Shown here: positions 5,969 through 5,989 of the stretch, piece after piece
Numbering within the stretch: position 1 is the stretch's first letter
Layout of the letters: each line of letters starts with the position of its first letter
Assembly: GCA_003151315.1 (NCBI GenBank)
Contig: PLXF01000078.1
Coordinates: forward strand, 1 to 5,989
DNA: 5,989 bases
Direction: 5' to 3'
Source of the DNA: Parachlamydiales bacterium
GTDB lineage: Bacteria > Chlamydiota > Chlamydiia > Chlamydiales > SM23-39
Translations under genes and position numbers: made by a program
The notes under the pieces: generated by a model
The model's database searches: none
Told to the model about the DNA's origin: nothing
Seen by the model: only the letters and a program-made list of their open reading frames with translations

Positions 5969-5989
5969 TTAATACAGAGCGGGTTGCGA
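5948..5989. terminator. Strong hairpin at the operon end
   Basis: Arms 5948-5966 and 5971-5989 are 19-bp reverse complements with one mismatch (5959/5978) around a GATT loop. The outer part is GC-rich (CGCAACCCGC), as in intrinsic terminators. The TGA stop of the second glycosyltransferase spans the last arm base and the loop (5966-5968), so the left arm is coding sequence. The window ends exactly at the right arm, so any following T-tract, or further extension of the palindrome, cannot be seen. Confidence 0.7.

Overview
The window looks like chromosomal DNA of a bacterium with moderate GC content, compact operons and few clear Shine-Dalgarno sites. The large orphan membrane-anchored protein resembles, from memory, lineage-specific families of environmental Chlamydiae (Parachlamydia/Waddlia/Simkania-like). 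That assignment is an inference; no rRNA or universal marker is present to confirm it.

Layout. Positions 1-353 hold the 3' part of a dps gene (ferritin-like DNA-binding protein) on the + strand. It is followed by a near-perfect 162-bp palindrome (353-514). A convergent minus-strand gene (525-956) encodes only what looks like the C-terminal part of a SAM-dependent methyltransferase. A short divergent spacer (957-1015) then leads into a large gene of unknown function. Its apparent original start is at 1016, but an in-frame TAA at 1157-1159 cuts it into a 47-codon leader ORF and a 645-aa main ORF (1202-3139).

The right half is a tight three-gene operon with a good promoter (TTTACA-17-TATCAT, extended -10, 3176-3204). 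It contains a PqqD-like small protein with an unusual C-terminal tail (3231-3683) and two paralogous GT4-family glycosyltransferases (3687-4781 and 4778-5968), joined by a 3-bp gap and then a 4-bp ATGA overlap. A strong hairpin at the very end of the window (5948-5989) probably terminates the operon; the last stop codon sits at the start of its loop.

How the genes may work together. The PqqD-like protein and the two glycosyltransferases are almost certainly co-expressed and translationally coupled. They probably act in one glycoconjugate or modified-peptide pathway whose other members are not visible here. The most notable observations are the nonsense codon inside the large orphan gene, the giant palindrome after dps, the PqqD tail beside two glycosyltransferases, and the repeated placement of stop codons within or at the edge of hairpins.
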